DNA of 64,000 nucleotides, taken from NCBI GenBank assembly GCA_016720545.1, contig JADKKK010000013.1, forward strand, positions 1 to 64,000, in the 5' to 3' direction. The DNA is from Myxococcales bacterium (lineage in GTDB: Bacteria > Myxococcota_A > Polyangia > Polyangiales > Polyangiaceae). Every line of letters begins with the position of its first letter. The first letter of the stretch is position 1. The notes beneath the pieces were generated by a model. That model searched no databases. It saw nothing but the letters and a program-made list of their open reading frames with translations, and was not told the DNA's origin. Below, piece after piece: positions 42,941-52,040 of this stretch. The position numbers and the translations under genes were made by a program.

Positions 42941-43774
42941 CTAGACGAAGAAATCGGGAATGAGCTCGGCGCCGGGCACCGACGCGTACTTCGAGAGATC
43001 GGTGATCCCTACGGAGGCGAGCACGTCGTCGTCGACGAAGAACTGGACGCTGAAGTCGGTGCTCTTTCGAGTGAGAATGACGTGCGCCGCGTCGGCCATG
43101 ATCTCCGCCGTGCGGCTGCCGCGCATCGTGTCGTCGCCGCCGAGCAGGTTCTGAACCGCCGCGGTCGCGATCACCGTGCGAGGCCAGAGCGCGTTCACGG
43201 CGATGCGCTTGCCACGGAGCTCCTCGGCCATGCCGAGGACGCAGAGGCTCATGCCGAACTTCGCCATCGTGTACGCCACGTGCGGCGCGAACCACTTGGC
43301 CTCCATGTTGAGCGGAGGCGACAAGTTCAGGATGTGCGGGTTCTCGGCCTTGGCGAGGTGGGGAATGCAGGCCTGCGAGCAGGCGAACGTGCCGCGAGTG
43401 TTCACCCCGTGCATGAGGTCGAAGCGCTTCATGGGCGTCTCGAGGGTGCCGGTGAGGCTGATGGCGCTCGCGTTGTTCACGAGGATGTCGATGCCCCCGA
43501 AGGTGTCGACGGCCTTCTGCACCGCCTCCGCAATTTGCGCCTCGTCGCGCACGTCGACCAGGCAGGCGAGCGCCTTGCCACCGGCCTTCTCCATCTCCTG
43601 GGCCGCCGTGTAGACGGTGCCGGGCAGCTTCGGGTGGGGCTCCGCGGTCTTGGCGGCGATGACCACGTTCGCGCCGTCGCGCGCCGCGCGGAGCCCGATC
43701 GCCTTGCCGATGCCGCGGCTCGCGCCGGTGATGAAGAGCGTCTTGCCCTTGAGGGAGGTGGCGGAGTTGGACAT
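42941..43774 (-). CDS. Short-chain dehydrogenase/reductase (HSDL2-like)
   Basis: The 277-residue SDR has the NAD(P) motif TGASRGIG, the structural NNAS motif (LVNNASAIS) and catalytic Ser152 with Tyr168-x3-Lys172 (AYTMAKFGMS). The order and the extended N-terminal half (AAKTAEPHPKLPGTVY) match the hydroxysteroid dehydrogenase-like 2 group, linked to lipid metabolism. The C-terminal sterol-carrier domain of HSDL2 is absent. The substrate is unknown. ATG 43774 is used. It is divergent from the lipoprotein gene at 43961. Confidence 0.9.
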   Translation of the reverse strand: MSNSATSLKGKTLFITGASRGIGKAIGLRAARDGANVVIAAKTAEPHPKLPGTVYTAAQEMEKAGGKALACLVDVRDEAQIAEAVQKAVDTFGGIDILVNNASAISLTGTLETPMKRFDLMHGVNTRGTFACSQACIPHLAKAENPHILNLSPPLNMEAKWFAPHVAYTMAKFGMSLCVLGMAEELRGKRIAVNALWPRTVIATAAVQNLLGGDDTMRGSRTAEIMADAAHVILTRKSTDFSVQFFVDDDVLASVGITDLSKYASVPGAELIPDFFV

Positions 43775-43960
43775 GGCCGAAGTGAACACCTGAGCCGAGG
43801 TGGGGTCAACGTCAGATCCTTCCACTCGCCCGCGCGTTTGACGGACACTCCCGCCGCCGCCCCGAGCGGCGCGCCCTCGCGCCTCGAGCCTTCGCCCACC
43901 GCCTACCCCACCCGCCCGCACGATCGCGCGCTCCGCGCTCGCGCGCCCCCAAGGACTTCG

Positions 43961-45376
43961 ATGAAATACGCCGGTCTCGCCACCCTCCTCGCCGCCACCG
44001 CCACGCTCGCGTCCGCCGCGCTCCCCGGGTGCGGCGAGCGGATCATCGTCGTGCAGGCGCCGCCCGCGCCCACCACGAACACCGCCACCACGAGCGCGAC
44101 CGCGGGCAATAACCCGCTCCCGCTCGCGACGGGCACCCCGACCGCGGAGCCCGGCGAGTGGGGCATTCGCGACCGCACCTCGGAGGAGGAGCTCTCCGCG
44201 ACGATCCAGAAGGTGGTCGCGATGCCGAACGACTCGGACCTGCGCGCGCGGGTCGCGCGGCGCGGACTCTCGGTCGTGAACGTCGCCTGGGAGGACACGG
44301 GGCGATCCGTGGGATCGTCGGTCGGCCCCAATATCTCCGATCTATCACTCCAAGTCCGCACGCGCGACGCGCGGGGCGGGTTCGGCGGCGCCGTGATGCC
44401 GGTGGTCCGGTTCCCGAACTTCTCCGACCGCACGGGCGACGTGCCCGCCGACAAGTTCTTCGTGCGGGTGGGCAACGAGAAGGCCGGGACGCTCGCGAGC
44501 GTGCCCCTTCGCGAGGTGCTCCAGAACCTCCGCGGCTTCGTGAGCATGCCGTCGAGCCTCCAGGGGAGCGGGAACCTGCTCGCGGGGCGCGACTCTCACT
44601 TCCTCGTGAGCGCCCAGGCCGTGTTCCTCCCCATCCCCAAGACGGGGAAGGCCGAGTTCAACCCCGTGCTCTTCAACTACCAGTCGTCCATGGGCGCGCC
44701 GGCGGTGCTGACGCTCCTCGTCACCCGGCAGGGCACGAGCGTGAGCGTCATCGAGAACCGACCGGAGGACTCGACCGCGGCCGGCTGGGGGCAAGAACTC
44801 TACTTCAACAACCTTGGCCAGCGCGCGGCCTTCACCGCCGAGCGCAAGTCCGACGTCGCGCAGCGCATCGCCGCGCAGGGCGGCCCGAAGACCGAAGACG
44901 ACAAGTCCGCCCTCGCGAAGGGCGCCGACGTGCTCTTCCTCGTGCAGGTGCCGCTCGTGCACGCGCAGCCACGGCGAGCCTGGGGCCCGCCCGGCACGGG
45001 CGGCCTGGGTGCGATGGGCGGCGGGGCCGCGCCTGCCGCCGCGGCGCCTGCGAAGGGTGCCTCCGCGGACGGTGCGGAGCGCCGCAGCGACGTCGAGCAG
45101 GCCGTGCTCGGCCACGGGCCCAACCTCGGCCCCTACAACGAGGGTCGGGGTCTGCGCCTCGAGCGTGACACCCGCTTCCCGATCCGCATCACGGTGCAGT
45201 TTTACAAGGCCACCAGCAACGGCGTCGTGAGCGACACCGATCTCGACAGCATCTCGCGGTCGATCGGCAGCGTCTACGAGCACGCCGAGTTCGTGGGCTC
45301 GCTCGTCCTCCCCGAGGGCGATGCGCGCCGCCCGACCGCGTGGCAGCGCGTCCCGCGCGAGTGGTTCCCGTGGTGA
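43961..45376 (+). CDS. Uncharacterised lipoprotein
   Basis: The 471-residue precursor has a lipoprotein signal ending ALPGC (GCGERII). After a Pro/Thr/Ala linker the mature protein is largely beta-type (LVSAQAVFLPIPKTGKAEFN; PAVLTLLVTRQGTSVSVIEN), with a Gly/Ala/Pro-rich insert (about 355-385) and a final domain (YNEGRGLRLERDTRFPIRIT). No family is recognised. The start is an ATG with GGA about 8 bases upstream. Likely an outer-membrane or surface protein. Confidence 0.7.
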   Translation: MKYAGLATLLAATATLASAALPGCGERIIVVQAPPAPTTNTATTSATAGNNPLPLATGTPTAEPGEWGIRDRTSEEELSATIQKVVAMPNDSDLRARVARRGLSVVNVAWEDTGRSVGSSVGPNISDLSLQVRTRDARGGFGGAVMPVVRFPNFSDRTGDVPADKFFVRVGNEKAGTLASVPLREVLQNLRGFVSMPSSLQGSGNLLAGRDSHFLVSAQAVFLPIPKTGKAEFNPVLFNYQSSMGAPAVLTLLVTRQGTSVSVIENRPEDSTAAGWGQELYFNNLGQRAAFTAERKSDVAQRIAAQGGPKTEDDKSALAKGADVLFLVQVPLVHAQPRRAWGPPGTGGLGAMGGGAAPAAAAPAKGASADGAERRSDVEQAVLGHGPNLGPYNEGRGLRLERDTRFPIRITVQFYKATSNGVVSDTDLDSISRSIGSVYEHAEFVGSLVLPEGDARRPTAWQRVPREWFPW

Positions 45377-45418
45377 CGGCAGCCGCGAAGTGAACGGCGG
45401 CGGCAGGTCCTCGCGGGA

Positions 45419-46264
45419 TCAGCGGCGGCGGCGGAACGAGATGACGCTGCCGACGCCGCCCATCGGCTCCGGCTCGGGATCGTGCGGTGGCAGGACCTCG
45501 ACGAGCCGCTCGATGACCGGGAGCGCCTCTGAGGCCGACCGCTCCGCGCGCAGCTCGTCGAAGGGCCCGTCGAAGGCGAGCACCAAGAGGTAGATGCCAA
45601 GGAAGGAGACCACATAGAGCCCGTGCTCCTCCGTGGACTCGACGTGGCGGAGGTGGTGCCCTCGGTTCACCTGGGCGGTCTCCGCCAGCAGCCGCGCGCG
45701 GTCGACGGCGCGACCGCCGACCTCGAGGCGGCGGGTGTCTTCGCTGGGGTCGAGCCCGGCCGCGCCGCGCTCTCGGGCCGCCGAGCGCTCGATCGCGAAC
45801 ACGACGTCGGTGTTGTCGGCGGCGAGGGTGTCCGGGTCGATGAGCTGGCGGCGGGAGAGATCGGCCCGCGGCGCGCTCTCCCTCGCGAGGGCGCTCGCCC
45901 ACACCACCGGCGACCGGGCGTCGATCACCAGGACGTCGAGCGCGGCCGACCGCGTGGCCAGCGCGCGCAGCTCGTCGGGCAGCGACACCGGCGCGCGCCC
46001 CCCTGTCGCGGGCAGGTGCTCGAGGGACGCGGCGAACGTGCTCGCGAGCATGTCGAGCCGCCGCGCGAGCGCCGCGCGGTCGTGCGGCACCACCACGAAC
46101 GAAGCGACGAGGTGTCGGCCGTCCGGGAGCGTGGTCACGAGGGCGTTGGGAGCTTCGGGCTCGGCGGCGGCGACGTCGAGCACGCGCACGTCGTCGGCCC
46201 CCAGCTCACGACGGACCAGCGCAATCAGGCGTTCGATCACCGGGTCGTTGGCGCTCTCGTTCAC
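45419..46264 (-). CDS. Uncharacterised soluble protein, possible roadblock/LC7-like fold
   Basis: The 281-residue protein is soluble, with no signal or membrane segment. Two alpha/beta stretches (ALDVLVIDARSPVVWASALA; YVVSFLGIYLLVLAFDGPFD with a following helix) are reminiscent of roadblock/LC7 folds, which regulate small GTPases such as MglA, but the match is weak. The end is Arg-rich (SVISFRRRR). It starts at GTG 46264 and is divergent from the ABC1 kinase gene 107 bp away. Function unknown. Confidence 0.65.
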   Translation of the reverse strand: MNESANDPVIERLIALVRRELGADDVRVLDVAAAEPEAPNALVTTLPDGRHLVASFVVVPHDRAALARRLDMLASTFAASLEHLPATGGRAPVSLPDELRALATRSAALDVLVIDARSPVVWASALARESAPRADLSRRQLIDPDTLAADNTDVVFAIERSAARERGAAGLDPSEDTRRLEVGGRAVDRARLLAETAQVNRGHHLRHVESTEEHGLYVVSFLGIYLLVLAFDGPFDELRAERSASEALPVIERLVEVLPPHDPEPEPMGGVGSVISFRRRR

Positions 46265-46371
46265 GGCTCTGGCGTAGCACACGCGGCCGGCCACGAGGAA
46301 CCCCGCGGCGCGCGCGAGACACGCTACCCTCTGGGAGAGGCCGCCCCGACCCGGCGACCCAAGGGAAGACC

Positions 46372-47661
46372 GTGAGCGCCGAAAAACCAGCCAAACTCCC
46401 AGGATCGCGGCTCTCTCGACTCGCACGGCTCGCGAGCCTGGGCGTGCGGACCGGCGCCAGCGCGCTGCGGGGCGACGACGGCGCGGGGGCCGCCGAGAAG
46501 GCCGCCGAGGTGCTGGGCAACCTCCGCGGGCTCGCCGCCAAGGTGGGACAAATGGCGAGCTATGTGGACGGCCTGGTCCCCGAGGGGCAGCGCGACGCCT
46601 ACGAGGCCTCGCTCCGCGCGCTGAGATCGCAGGCTCCCCGCTCGTCGGCCGCGGAGATCCGCGGGGTGGTCGAGGCCGAGCTCGACGCGCCGATCGACCG
46701 GCTCTTCGCGGCCTGGGAGGATACGCCGATCGCCAGCGCGTCGATCGGGCAGGTCCACCGCGCGACGCTCCACGACGGGCGAGTGGTCGCGGTCAAGGTG
46801 CAGCACCCCAACGTGCGCCAGGCGGTCGAGAGCGATCTGGCGAGCGCCGGCGTGCTCGAGACGTTCGCCGCGCTCGGCGGCGCGCGGCGGTTCGACTCGC
46901 GCGGGCACCTCGAGACGCTCCGCGAACGCTTCCGCGAGGAGCTGGACTACGAGCTGGAGGCGAGCCGTATCGCGCACTTCGCGGCGGTCCACGACGGCGA
47001 TCCGCGTGTGAAGGTGCCCGTCCTCGTGCCCGAGCGCTCGCGGCAGAGCGTGCTCACCACCGAGCTCGTGACCGGGGGCTCCTTCGAAGACGCCTGTGAC
47101 GCGCCGGTCGAGGCGCGCCGCGCGTGGGCGGAGACGCTGTGGCGCTTCGTCTTCAAGGGAAACCTGGCCGGCGGAATGTTCAACGCAGACCCGCACCCGG
47201 GCAACTACGTGTTCCACGATGACGGCGCGATCACATTCCTCGACTACGGCTGCGTGCAGGTCATCCCGCCGCCCATGCGCGCGCGCGCCGTCGCTCTCCA
47301 CCAGGCGGCGTGCGCGGGCGACGAGGCGGGCTTCCGGCGGTGCGCGCGGGAGCTGCTCGCTTCGCGCCCCGGCCTCATGGAGGACCTGTCGATCGCCTAC
47401 TCACGACGGTGCTTCGAGCCCCTCTTTGACTCTCCGTACCGCCTCACGCGCGGCTACGCGGCGGCGCTCGTCACCGAGATGCACGCGCTCGGCAAGAGCG
47501 TGCGCGGGGCCAAGGACAGCGAGGTGTTCACGATGCCGCGCGAGATGCTCTTCATGAACCGCCTCCAGTTCGGCTTCTATTCCGTGCTCGCGCGGCTCGA
47601 CGTCGAGGTCGACTACCGCCGCGTGGAGGCTTCGTTCCTCCCCGCGGCGATCCCCGAGTGA
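46372..47661 (+). CDS. ABC1/UbiB (ADCK)-family atypical kinase
   Basis: The 429-residue protein carries the family hallmarks: the KxGQ motif (LAAKVGQMASY), the Ala-rich loop ASASIGQVHRA, the nucleotide-binding VAVKVQHP, the catalytic ADPHPGNY and metal-binding LDYGCVQ. UbiB/ADCK proteins are ATPases that support ubiquinone or other isoprenoid lipid metabolism. No C-terminal membrane anchor is evident, unlike E. coli UbiB. GTG 46372 is used. Its neighbours are unrelated, so its lipid target is unknown. Confidence 0.92.
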   Translation: MSAEKPAKLPGSRLSRLARLASLGVRTGASALRGDDGAGAAEKAAEVLGNLRGLAAKVGQMASYVDGLVPEGQRDAYEASLRALRSQAPRSSAAEIRGVVEAELDAPIDRLFAAWEDTPIASASIGQVHRATLHDGRVVAVKVQHPNVRQAVESDLASAGVLETFAALGGARRFDSRGHLETLRERFREELDYELEASRIAHFAAVHDGDPRVKVPVLVPERSRQSVLTTELVTGGSFEDACDAPVEARRAWAETLWRFVFKGNLAGGMFNADPHPGNYVFHDDGAITFLDYGCVQVIPPPMRARAVALHQAACAGDEAGFRRCARELLASRPGLMEDLSIAYSRRCFEPLFDSPYRLTRGYAAALVTEMHALGKSVRGAKDSEVFTMPREMLFMNRLQFGFYSVLARLDVEVDYRRVEASFLPAAIPE

Positions 47662-47708
47662 CCGGAGCGCGCGGGAAATCGAAGCGCTCAGCGCGCGCTA
47701 CACGGCGG

Positions 47709-47864
47709 TCAGTCGGTGCAGGGCACGCGATCGTAGAAGTCGGAGGCCTCGGCGAGCTCGTCCGAGGAGAGTAGACGCACGACGTCATCATGCCGTTGCG
47801 CAACGCGTTGATTTTCTTGGTGAACGGGGAGGTCCTTCGATTCTTGCTTCGAGGTCTGGGTCAT
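47709..47864 (-). CDS. Possible small acidic protein
   Basis: An open frame of 51 residues reads MTQTSKQESKDLPVHQENQR, continues acidic and helical (VVRLLSSDELAEASDFYDRV) and ends PCTD. Its composition is protein-like and unusual for chance in this GC-rich sequence, and it uses more A/T than its surroundings. The upstream Shine-Dalgarno is weak (AAGG two bases before ATG). It lies in the 384-bp gap between the ABC1 kinase and ligD; nothing else is seen there. Confidence 0.4.
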   Translation of the reverse strand: MTQTSKQESKDLPVHQENQRVAQRHDDVVRLLSSDELAEASDFYDRVPCTD

Positions 47865-48045
47865 GGCCTTAGCAGTAAGCAATGGTCGTGCCGTGCGTGA
47901 TTCCGCGGGGTTGACCTCGCGGTCGCAACCCCGCGTTCGCGGCGCGGGGCCCATGACGCGGCTTCGCTTCGCACCCGCCCGCCGGCGCCGCGCCGGACGT
48001 CGGGTGTGTCGTGTCGGGGCGCCGCGTCACGTGCATACTCCACGC

Positions 48046-50253
48046 GTGGCCAAGCCCCGCACGTACGAGGAGAAGCGCGATCCGGCCACGACCAACGAGC
48101 CGTTCGGCGACGCCGCGCGCGGCGAGGCCGGCGGCACGCTCGTCGGCGCGTTCGTCGTGCACCTGCACGACGCCACGCGTCGCCACTACGATCTTCGCGT
48201 CGAGGCCAACGGTGTGCTGGCGAGCTTCGCGGTGCCGAAGGGGCCGTGCCTCGATCCCACGGAGAAGCGGCTCGCGATCCACACCGAGGACCACCCGCTC
48301 GAGTACCTCGACTTCGAGGACGTGATCCCCGAGGGCAACTACGGGGGCGGGCCCATGATCGTCTGGGATCGCGGCACCGTGAGGTACCTCGAGGGCCCGA
48401 GCGAACGCGGCCTCGTGGTGGGGAAGCTCGACATGGTGTTCTCGGGTCGCAAGCTCCGCGGCCGATGGGCGCTCGTGAAGCTCGGAAGGTCCGCCGGGCG
48501 CCCGATGCGCGAAGAGGACGCGGCTGCGTGGCTGTTCTTCAAGAAGCGCGACGCGTACGCGAGCGAGACCGACGACATCGAGGCCCGCGATCGCTCGGTG
48601 CTCTCGGGGCTCCGCGTGGGCGAGCTCGAGGCGCGGGATCTCACCGCCGGGCGCCTCTCCACGATCGCGCGCTCCATCGCGGGCGGCGCCGACGCGTGCG
48701 CATCGCCGTTCACGCCCCCGGTCGAGCGGAGCGGGCTCTCCGAGTTGCCGGGGGACGCCCCCAACGAGCGAGCGTTCGAGCCCGATCTCGACGGGCTCCG
48801 CGCGCGCGTCGAGCGCGACGGAGACCGCGTCATCCTGGTCGAGCACGGCGACCCAACCATGCGAGATCTCTCGGCATTCTACCCAGAGCTCGTGCGGGCC
48901 GCGCGGGCCTTGCCGGCGGAGCGCTTCGCGCTCGACGGCACGGTCGTCACCTTTGACGCGGCCGGGCTCCCCAGCCTGCCGCGACTGGCCGCTCGCGCCG
49001 CAGAGATCGTGAAGGGCGAGGCGCACCGCGCCACGCTCGAGGCGCCGGTCACGCTCGTGGCGCAAGATCTGGTCTCGCTGGACGGCGCGTGGCTGGGGGC
49101 GGCGCCGTACGAGGCGCGACGCGCGCTGCTCTGCGAGCTCGCGGCCGGCGAGGGCTTCGTGCAGGTGAGCACACTCCTGCCGGGGCCGTGGCGCGCCGCG
49201 CGCGACCTCGCGCGCTCCCTCGGGCTGCGTCGGCTGCTCGTGCGTCACCGGCGCGCGACGCTCCCCGCGGCGCCCGGCGAGGAGACGTTGCGCGTCTCGG
49301 AGGGGCCGACGCCCGAGATCGCGCGGGTGGACCACGGGAGCCCGAAGGCGGCCCTCCGGGAGGTTCGGATCACGAACCCGCAGAAGGTGTATTTCCCGGA
49401 GCTCGGCGCCACGAAGGGGCGCGTGATCGCCTACTACCGATCCGTGGCGGGCGCGCTGCTGCCGCACGTGCGCGGCCGCCCGGTCACGGTCGTGCGGTAC
49501 CCCGACGGCGTGCACGGCAAGCACTTCTTTCAGTGGAACGTGCCGCCGCAGATGCCCTCGTGGATGCGCACCGTCGCGTTCAAAGACGAAGAGGAGCCCG
49601 AGCGGCCGAAGCGCGGGTTTCTGCTCGACGACCTCGAGAGCCTGCTCTACGTGGCGAACCTCGGGGTGCTCCCGATCCACGTCTTCTCGTGCAGGGCCGC
49701 TTCGCTCGCCATGTGCGACTACGTGGCGCTCGACTTCGACGTCAAGCTCGCGAGCCTGCCGGCCGCGGTCGCGCTCGCGCTCGAGCTGCGCGCGATCCTC
49801 GACGCGATCGGCCTCGCGGGGTACCCGAAGACCTCGGGCCAGACCGGGCTGCACGTGCTCGCGCCGCTCGGCGCGGGGCACGGCTACGACACGGCGCGCG
49901 CGCTCGTGGAGATCTTGGGGCGGCTGCTCGTGCATCGCCGGCCCGATCTCGCCACCATGGAGCGGCTGCCCGCGAAGCGGGGCCCGAGGGTGTACGTGGA
50001 CACGGTGCAGACGGGGCCCACGCGTACGCTGGTGGCGCCGTACTCTCTCCGCGCGGTGCCCGAGGCCACGGTCTCGATGCCGCTCACGTGGGACGAGGTG
50101 CGCGACGACCTCGATCCCAAAGCGTACTCGCTCGACACCGTGCCCGGGCTCGTGGCGGCGCGCACCTGCCCCATGGCGTCGTTCGCCGAGGCGTCGCCCG
50201 ACGTGGGGCGCGCCGTGGCCCGGCTGGCCGAGCTGTGGGCGGCCGCTCGCTGA
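48046..50253 (+). CDS. ligD: LigD-like NHEJ protein with degenerate ligase domain (PE - pseudo-ligase - Pol)
   Basis: LigD proteins process and seal double-strand breaks with Ku. This 735-residue protein has a phosphoesterase domain (about 30-140) with active-site residues in FVVHLHDATRRHYDLRVE and EDHPLEY. A shortened ligase-like domain (about 240-400) follows in which motif I ExKxDGxR reads EPDLDGLR: catalytic Lys is Asp247. Motif III is LDGTVV instead of LDGEIV, and the OB part is missing. The polymerase domain (about 430-735) is intact: HFFQWNVP, the DFD metal pair (563-565) and KTSGQTGLHVLAPL. It can probably trim and extend ends but not ligate. GTG 48046 is used. No Ku gene is nearby. 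Confidence 0.88.
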   Translation: MAKPRTYEEKRDPATTNEPFGDAARGEAGGTLVGAFVVHLHDATRRHYDLRVEANGVLASFAVPKGPCLDPTEKRLAIHTEDHPLEYLDFEDVIPEGNYGGGPMIVWDRGTVRYLEGPSERGLVVGKLDMVFSGRKLRGRWALVKLGRSAGRPMREEDAAAWLFFKKRDAYASETDDIEARDRSVLSGLRVGELEARDLTAGRLSTIARSIAGGADACASPFTPPVERSGLSELPGDAPNERAFEPDLDGLRARVERDGDRVILVEHGDPTMRDLSAFYPELVRAARALPAERFALDGTVVTFDAAGLPSLPRLAARAAEIVKGEAHRATLEAPVTLVAQDLVSLDGAWLGAAPYEARRALLCELAAGEGFVQVSTLLPGPWRAARDLARSLGLRRLLVRHRRATLPAAPGEETLRVSEGPTPEIARVDHGSPKAALREVRITNPQKVYFPELGATKGRVIAYYRSVAGALLPHVRGRPVTVVRYPDGVHGKHFFQWNVPPQMPSWMRTVAFKDEEEPERPKRGFLLDDLESLLYVANLGVLPIHVFSCRAASLAMCDYVALDFDVKLASLPAAVALALELRAILDAIGLAGYPKTSGQTGLHVLAPLGAGHGYDTARALVEILGRLLVHRRPDLATMERLPAKRGPRVYVDTVQTGPTRTLVAPYSLRAVPEATVSMPLTWDEVRDDLDPKAYSLDTVPGLVAARTCPMASFAEASPDVGRAVARLAELWAAAR

Positions 50254-50308
50254 GGCCCGCGCGTCAGCCACGTTGACAAAGGCGCCCGCTTCTTGAAGAA
50301 AGGGCGGA

Positions 50309-50995
50309 GTGTCGCAGAAAACCAGCTACTTCGACGTGGACGGGACCCTCCTCCGCACGAACCTCATCCATCCCACCGTCTACTACCTCTTGAACCAGCG
50401 GACGCCGTTCCGCAGCTTCCTGAAGGTGGCGAAGGCCGTCGTGCGCGCTCCGGAGATGGCGTTCGCCGAGTGGAAGGACCGCCGGCTCTTCAACGAGGCG
50501 CTGTTCTCGAGCTACGAGGGCATGTCGCGCGACCGGCTGCTGCTCCTCGCCGACGACGCGTTCGAGGCGGTCGTCAAGCCCGCGCTCTACCCCTCGGCGA
50601 AGGACCTCGTGGCGCGCTGCCGCGACGAGGGGCACGAGGTGGTCATCGTCTCGGGAGCGCTCGACTTTCTGATGGACCGGCTCGCCACGCACCTCGGCGC
50701 GACGCACGTCATCGCGAACCGGCTCGAGATCAAGGACGGCTTCGCCACCGGGAGGCTCTTGCGCCCGGTCGTCGCCGGCCCGGAGAAGGCGCGGCTCATA
50801 CGCGAGCACGCGCGCGAGACGAACGTCGACCTGGGTGAGTGCTTCGCCTACTCCGACAGCTACTCGGACGTGCCCATGCTGAGCGTGGTGGGCCACCCCG
50901 CGGCGGTCAACCCCGACGGCAAGCTCGCGCGCCTCGCGGAGGCCTACGGCTGGCCGGTGATCCGCCTCGACCAGAAGCGCCGGCAAGCGAGCTGA
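50309..50995 (+). CDS. HAD-IB family hydrolase (SerB-like phosphatase)
   Basis: The 228-residue protein is a HAD-superfamily subfamily IB phosphatase. Motif I is FDVDGTLLRTN, motif II VIVSGALDFLM, motif III a Lys in GPEKARLI, and motif IV AYSDSYSDVPML. The helical cap (about 25-90) is Arg/Phe-rich. Family members dephosphorylate phosphoserine, phospholipids or other small phosphates; substrate unknown. GTG 50309 has GGGCGGA just before it. It lies 55 bp after ligD on the same strand and is convergent with the lipoprotein array. Confidence 0.88.
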   Translation: MSQKTSYFDVDGTLLRTNLIHPTVYYLLNQRTPFRSFLKVAKAVVRAPEMAFAEWKDRRLFNEALFSSYEGMSRDRLLLLADDAFEAVVKPALYPSAKDLVARCRDEGHEVVIVSGALDFLMDRLATHLGATHVIANRLEIKDGFATGRLLRPVVAGPEKARLIREHARETNVDLGECFAYSDSYSDVPMLSVVGHPAAVNPDGKLARLAEAYGWPVIRLDQKRRQAS

Positions 50996-51043
50996 GCGTG
51001 GCGGCGTGGCTCCACGGGACGAATCCCGTCGCGTCTGCGCGCT

Positions 51044-52020
51044 CTACAAGGTCAGCGGGACCGCCAAGAACTTGAGCGGGCGCGGGCCCGCGGCCGCGCC
51101 GACCAGCACGAGCGCGAGTGGAGGCGCGTAGAACGCCGCAGGGGGCTTGCTTGGCGCCGCCCCCTCGTACAGGTCGAGCAACGACTGCCGGTGGGTGCCG
51201 GCGACGACCTCCGCCCCGAAGTCGGCGTAGGTGAGCGACCGCGCAGCGCCCGGGTCGACGGGGACCGCCGTGCCCTGCGACCGTAACGTCACTCCACCCC
51301 GGAAGGTCGACTCGTTCACGAGCTGCGCCGAGAGACGCCCGGGGCCGCCGCCATCGCTGGCCACCATCTTCCCCGTGGTGAATCGGAGGTCGGTGTCGCT
51401 CGCGCCCGTGAGCGTCAAGATGGTCCCGTCCTTGCCGAAGAGGCCCTCGTCGGGGAGGTCGACGAGCCGGAGGTTCGCCGAGCCCACGCAGCCGGTCCCC
51501 CCACACGCCACGGCCGAGCACGACCCGGAGAGAGCCCTTCGTTCCCTTTCGTCGCCTCGTTCAGCAGCACGAGCACGATCTTGCGCACAGAGTCGTACCC
51601 GGGGTCCTTCGCCATGAACACGGCGCTCTGGACGTCGACGCCCGCCAGGTTGGACCTGGGCATCAACGTGGAGGGAATGGGCGCGCTCGGATCGGCGCTC
51701 AAGGGGGCCGCGGGCGTGGCACCCGGCGCGGCCGGGCACACGCGAAACGCGGGGAGCGTGGCGTGGGCGTGCACGAGCAGCACGCCGACAGGCGGCGGCG
51801 GCGGCGGCCGCGGACCGGCGTCCACGTCCTGGCTGCCGCCAGAGGTCGGAGGGCCGGGCAGCGTCACGCTCGAGGCCCCGTCCGGGCCGCTCGAGTCCGC
51901 CGGGGTGCCGACGCGCTCGGGCGCGCTGAAGCTCGCGCTCTCGCTCGCTTGCCCGCAGTGCAGCGCGGCGGGCGCGAGGGCCGCGAGCACGAGCCAGGGC
52001 AGGAGGGTCGAGCGGGGCAT
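51044..52020 (-). pseudogene. Third paralogous lipoprotein, frameshifted
   Basis: The N-terminal two thirds read in one frame: lipoprotein signal LAALAPAALHC, then VLLVHAHATLPAFRVCPAAP and VLLNEATKGNEG. The rest reads in another frame: SGSCSAVACGGTGC through GTHRQSLLDLYEG and PLKFLAVPLTL. Aligning with the two upstream paralogues shows one base missing in the short GA repeat at 51528-51534. Restoring it gives a full-length homologue. It may be an inactivated gene, a slippage-controlled gene or a sequencing error. ATG 52020 is the likely start; TTG 52044 would overlap the upstream stop like the other pairs. Confidence 0.75.
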
Positions 52021-52040
52021 CCCGTGGGACACTGGGCACC

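Noticed and set aside
47869..50271. An 800-codon frame antisense to ligD
   Set aside because: It mirrors the ligD frame, has no domain and is rich in His/Arg/Val/Glu as a third-position artefact.
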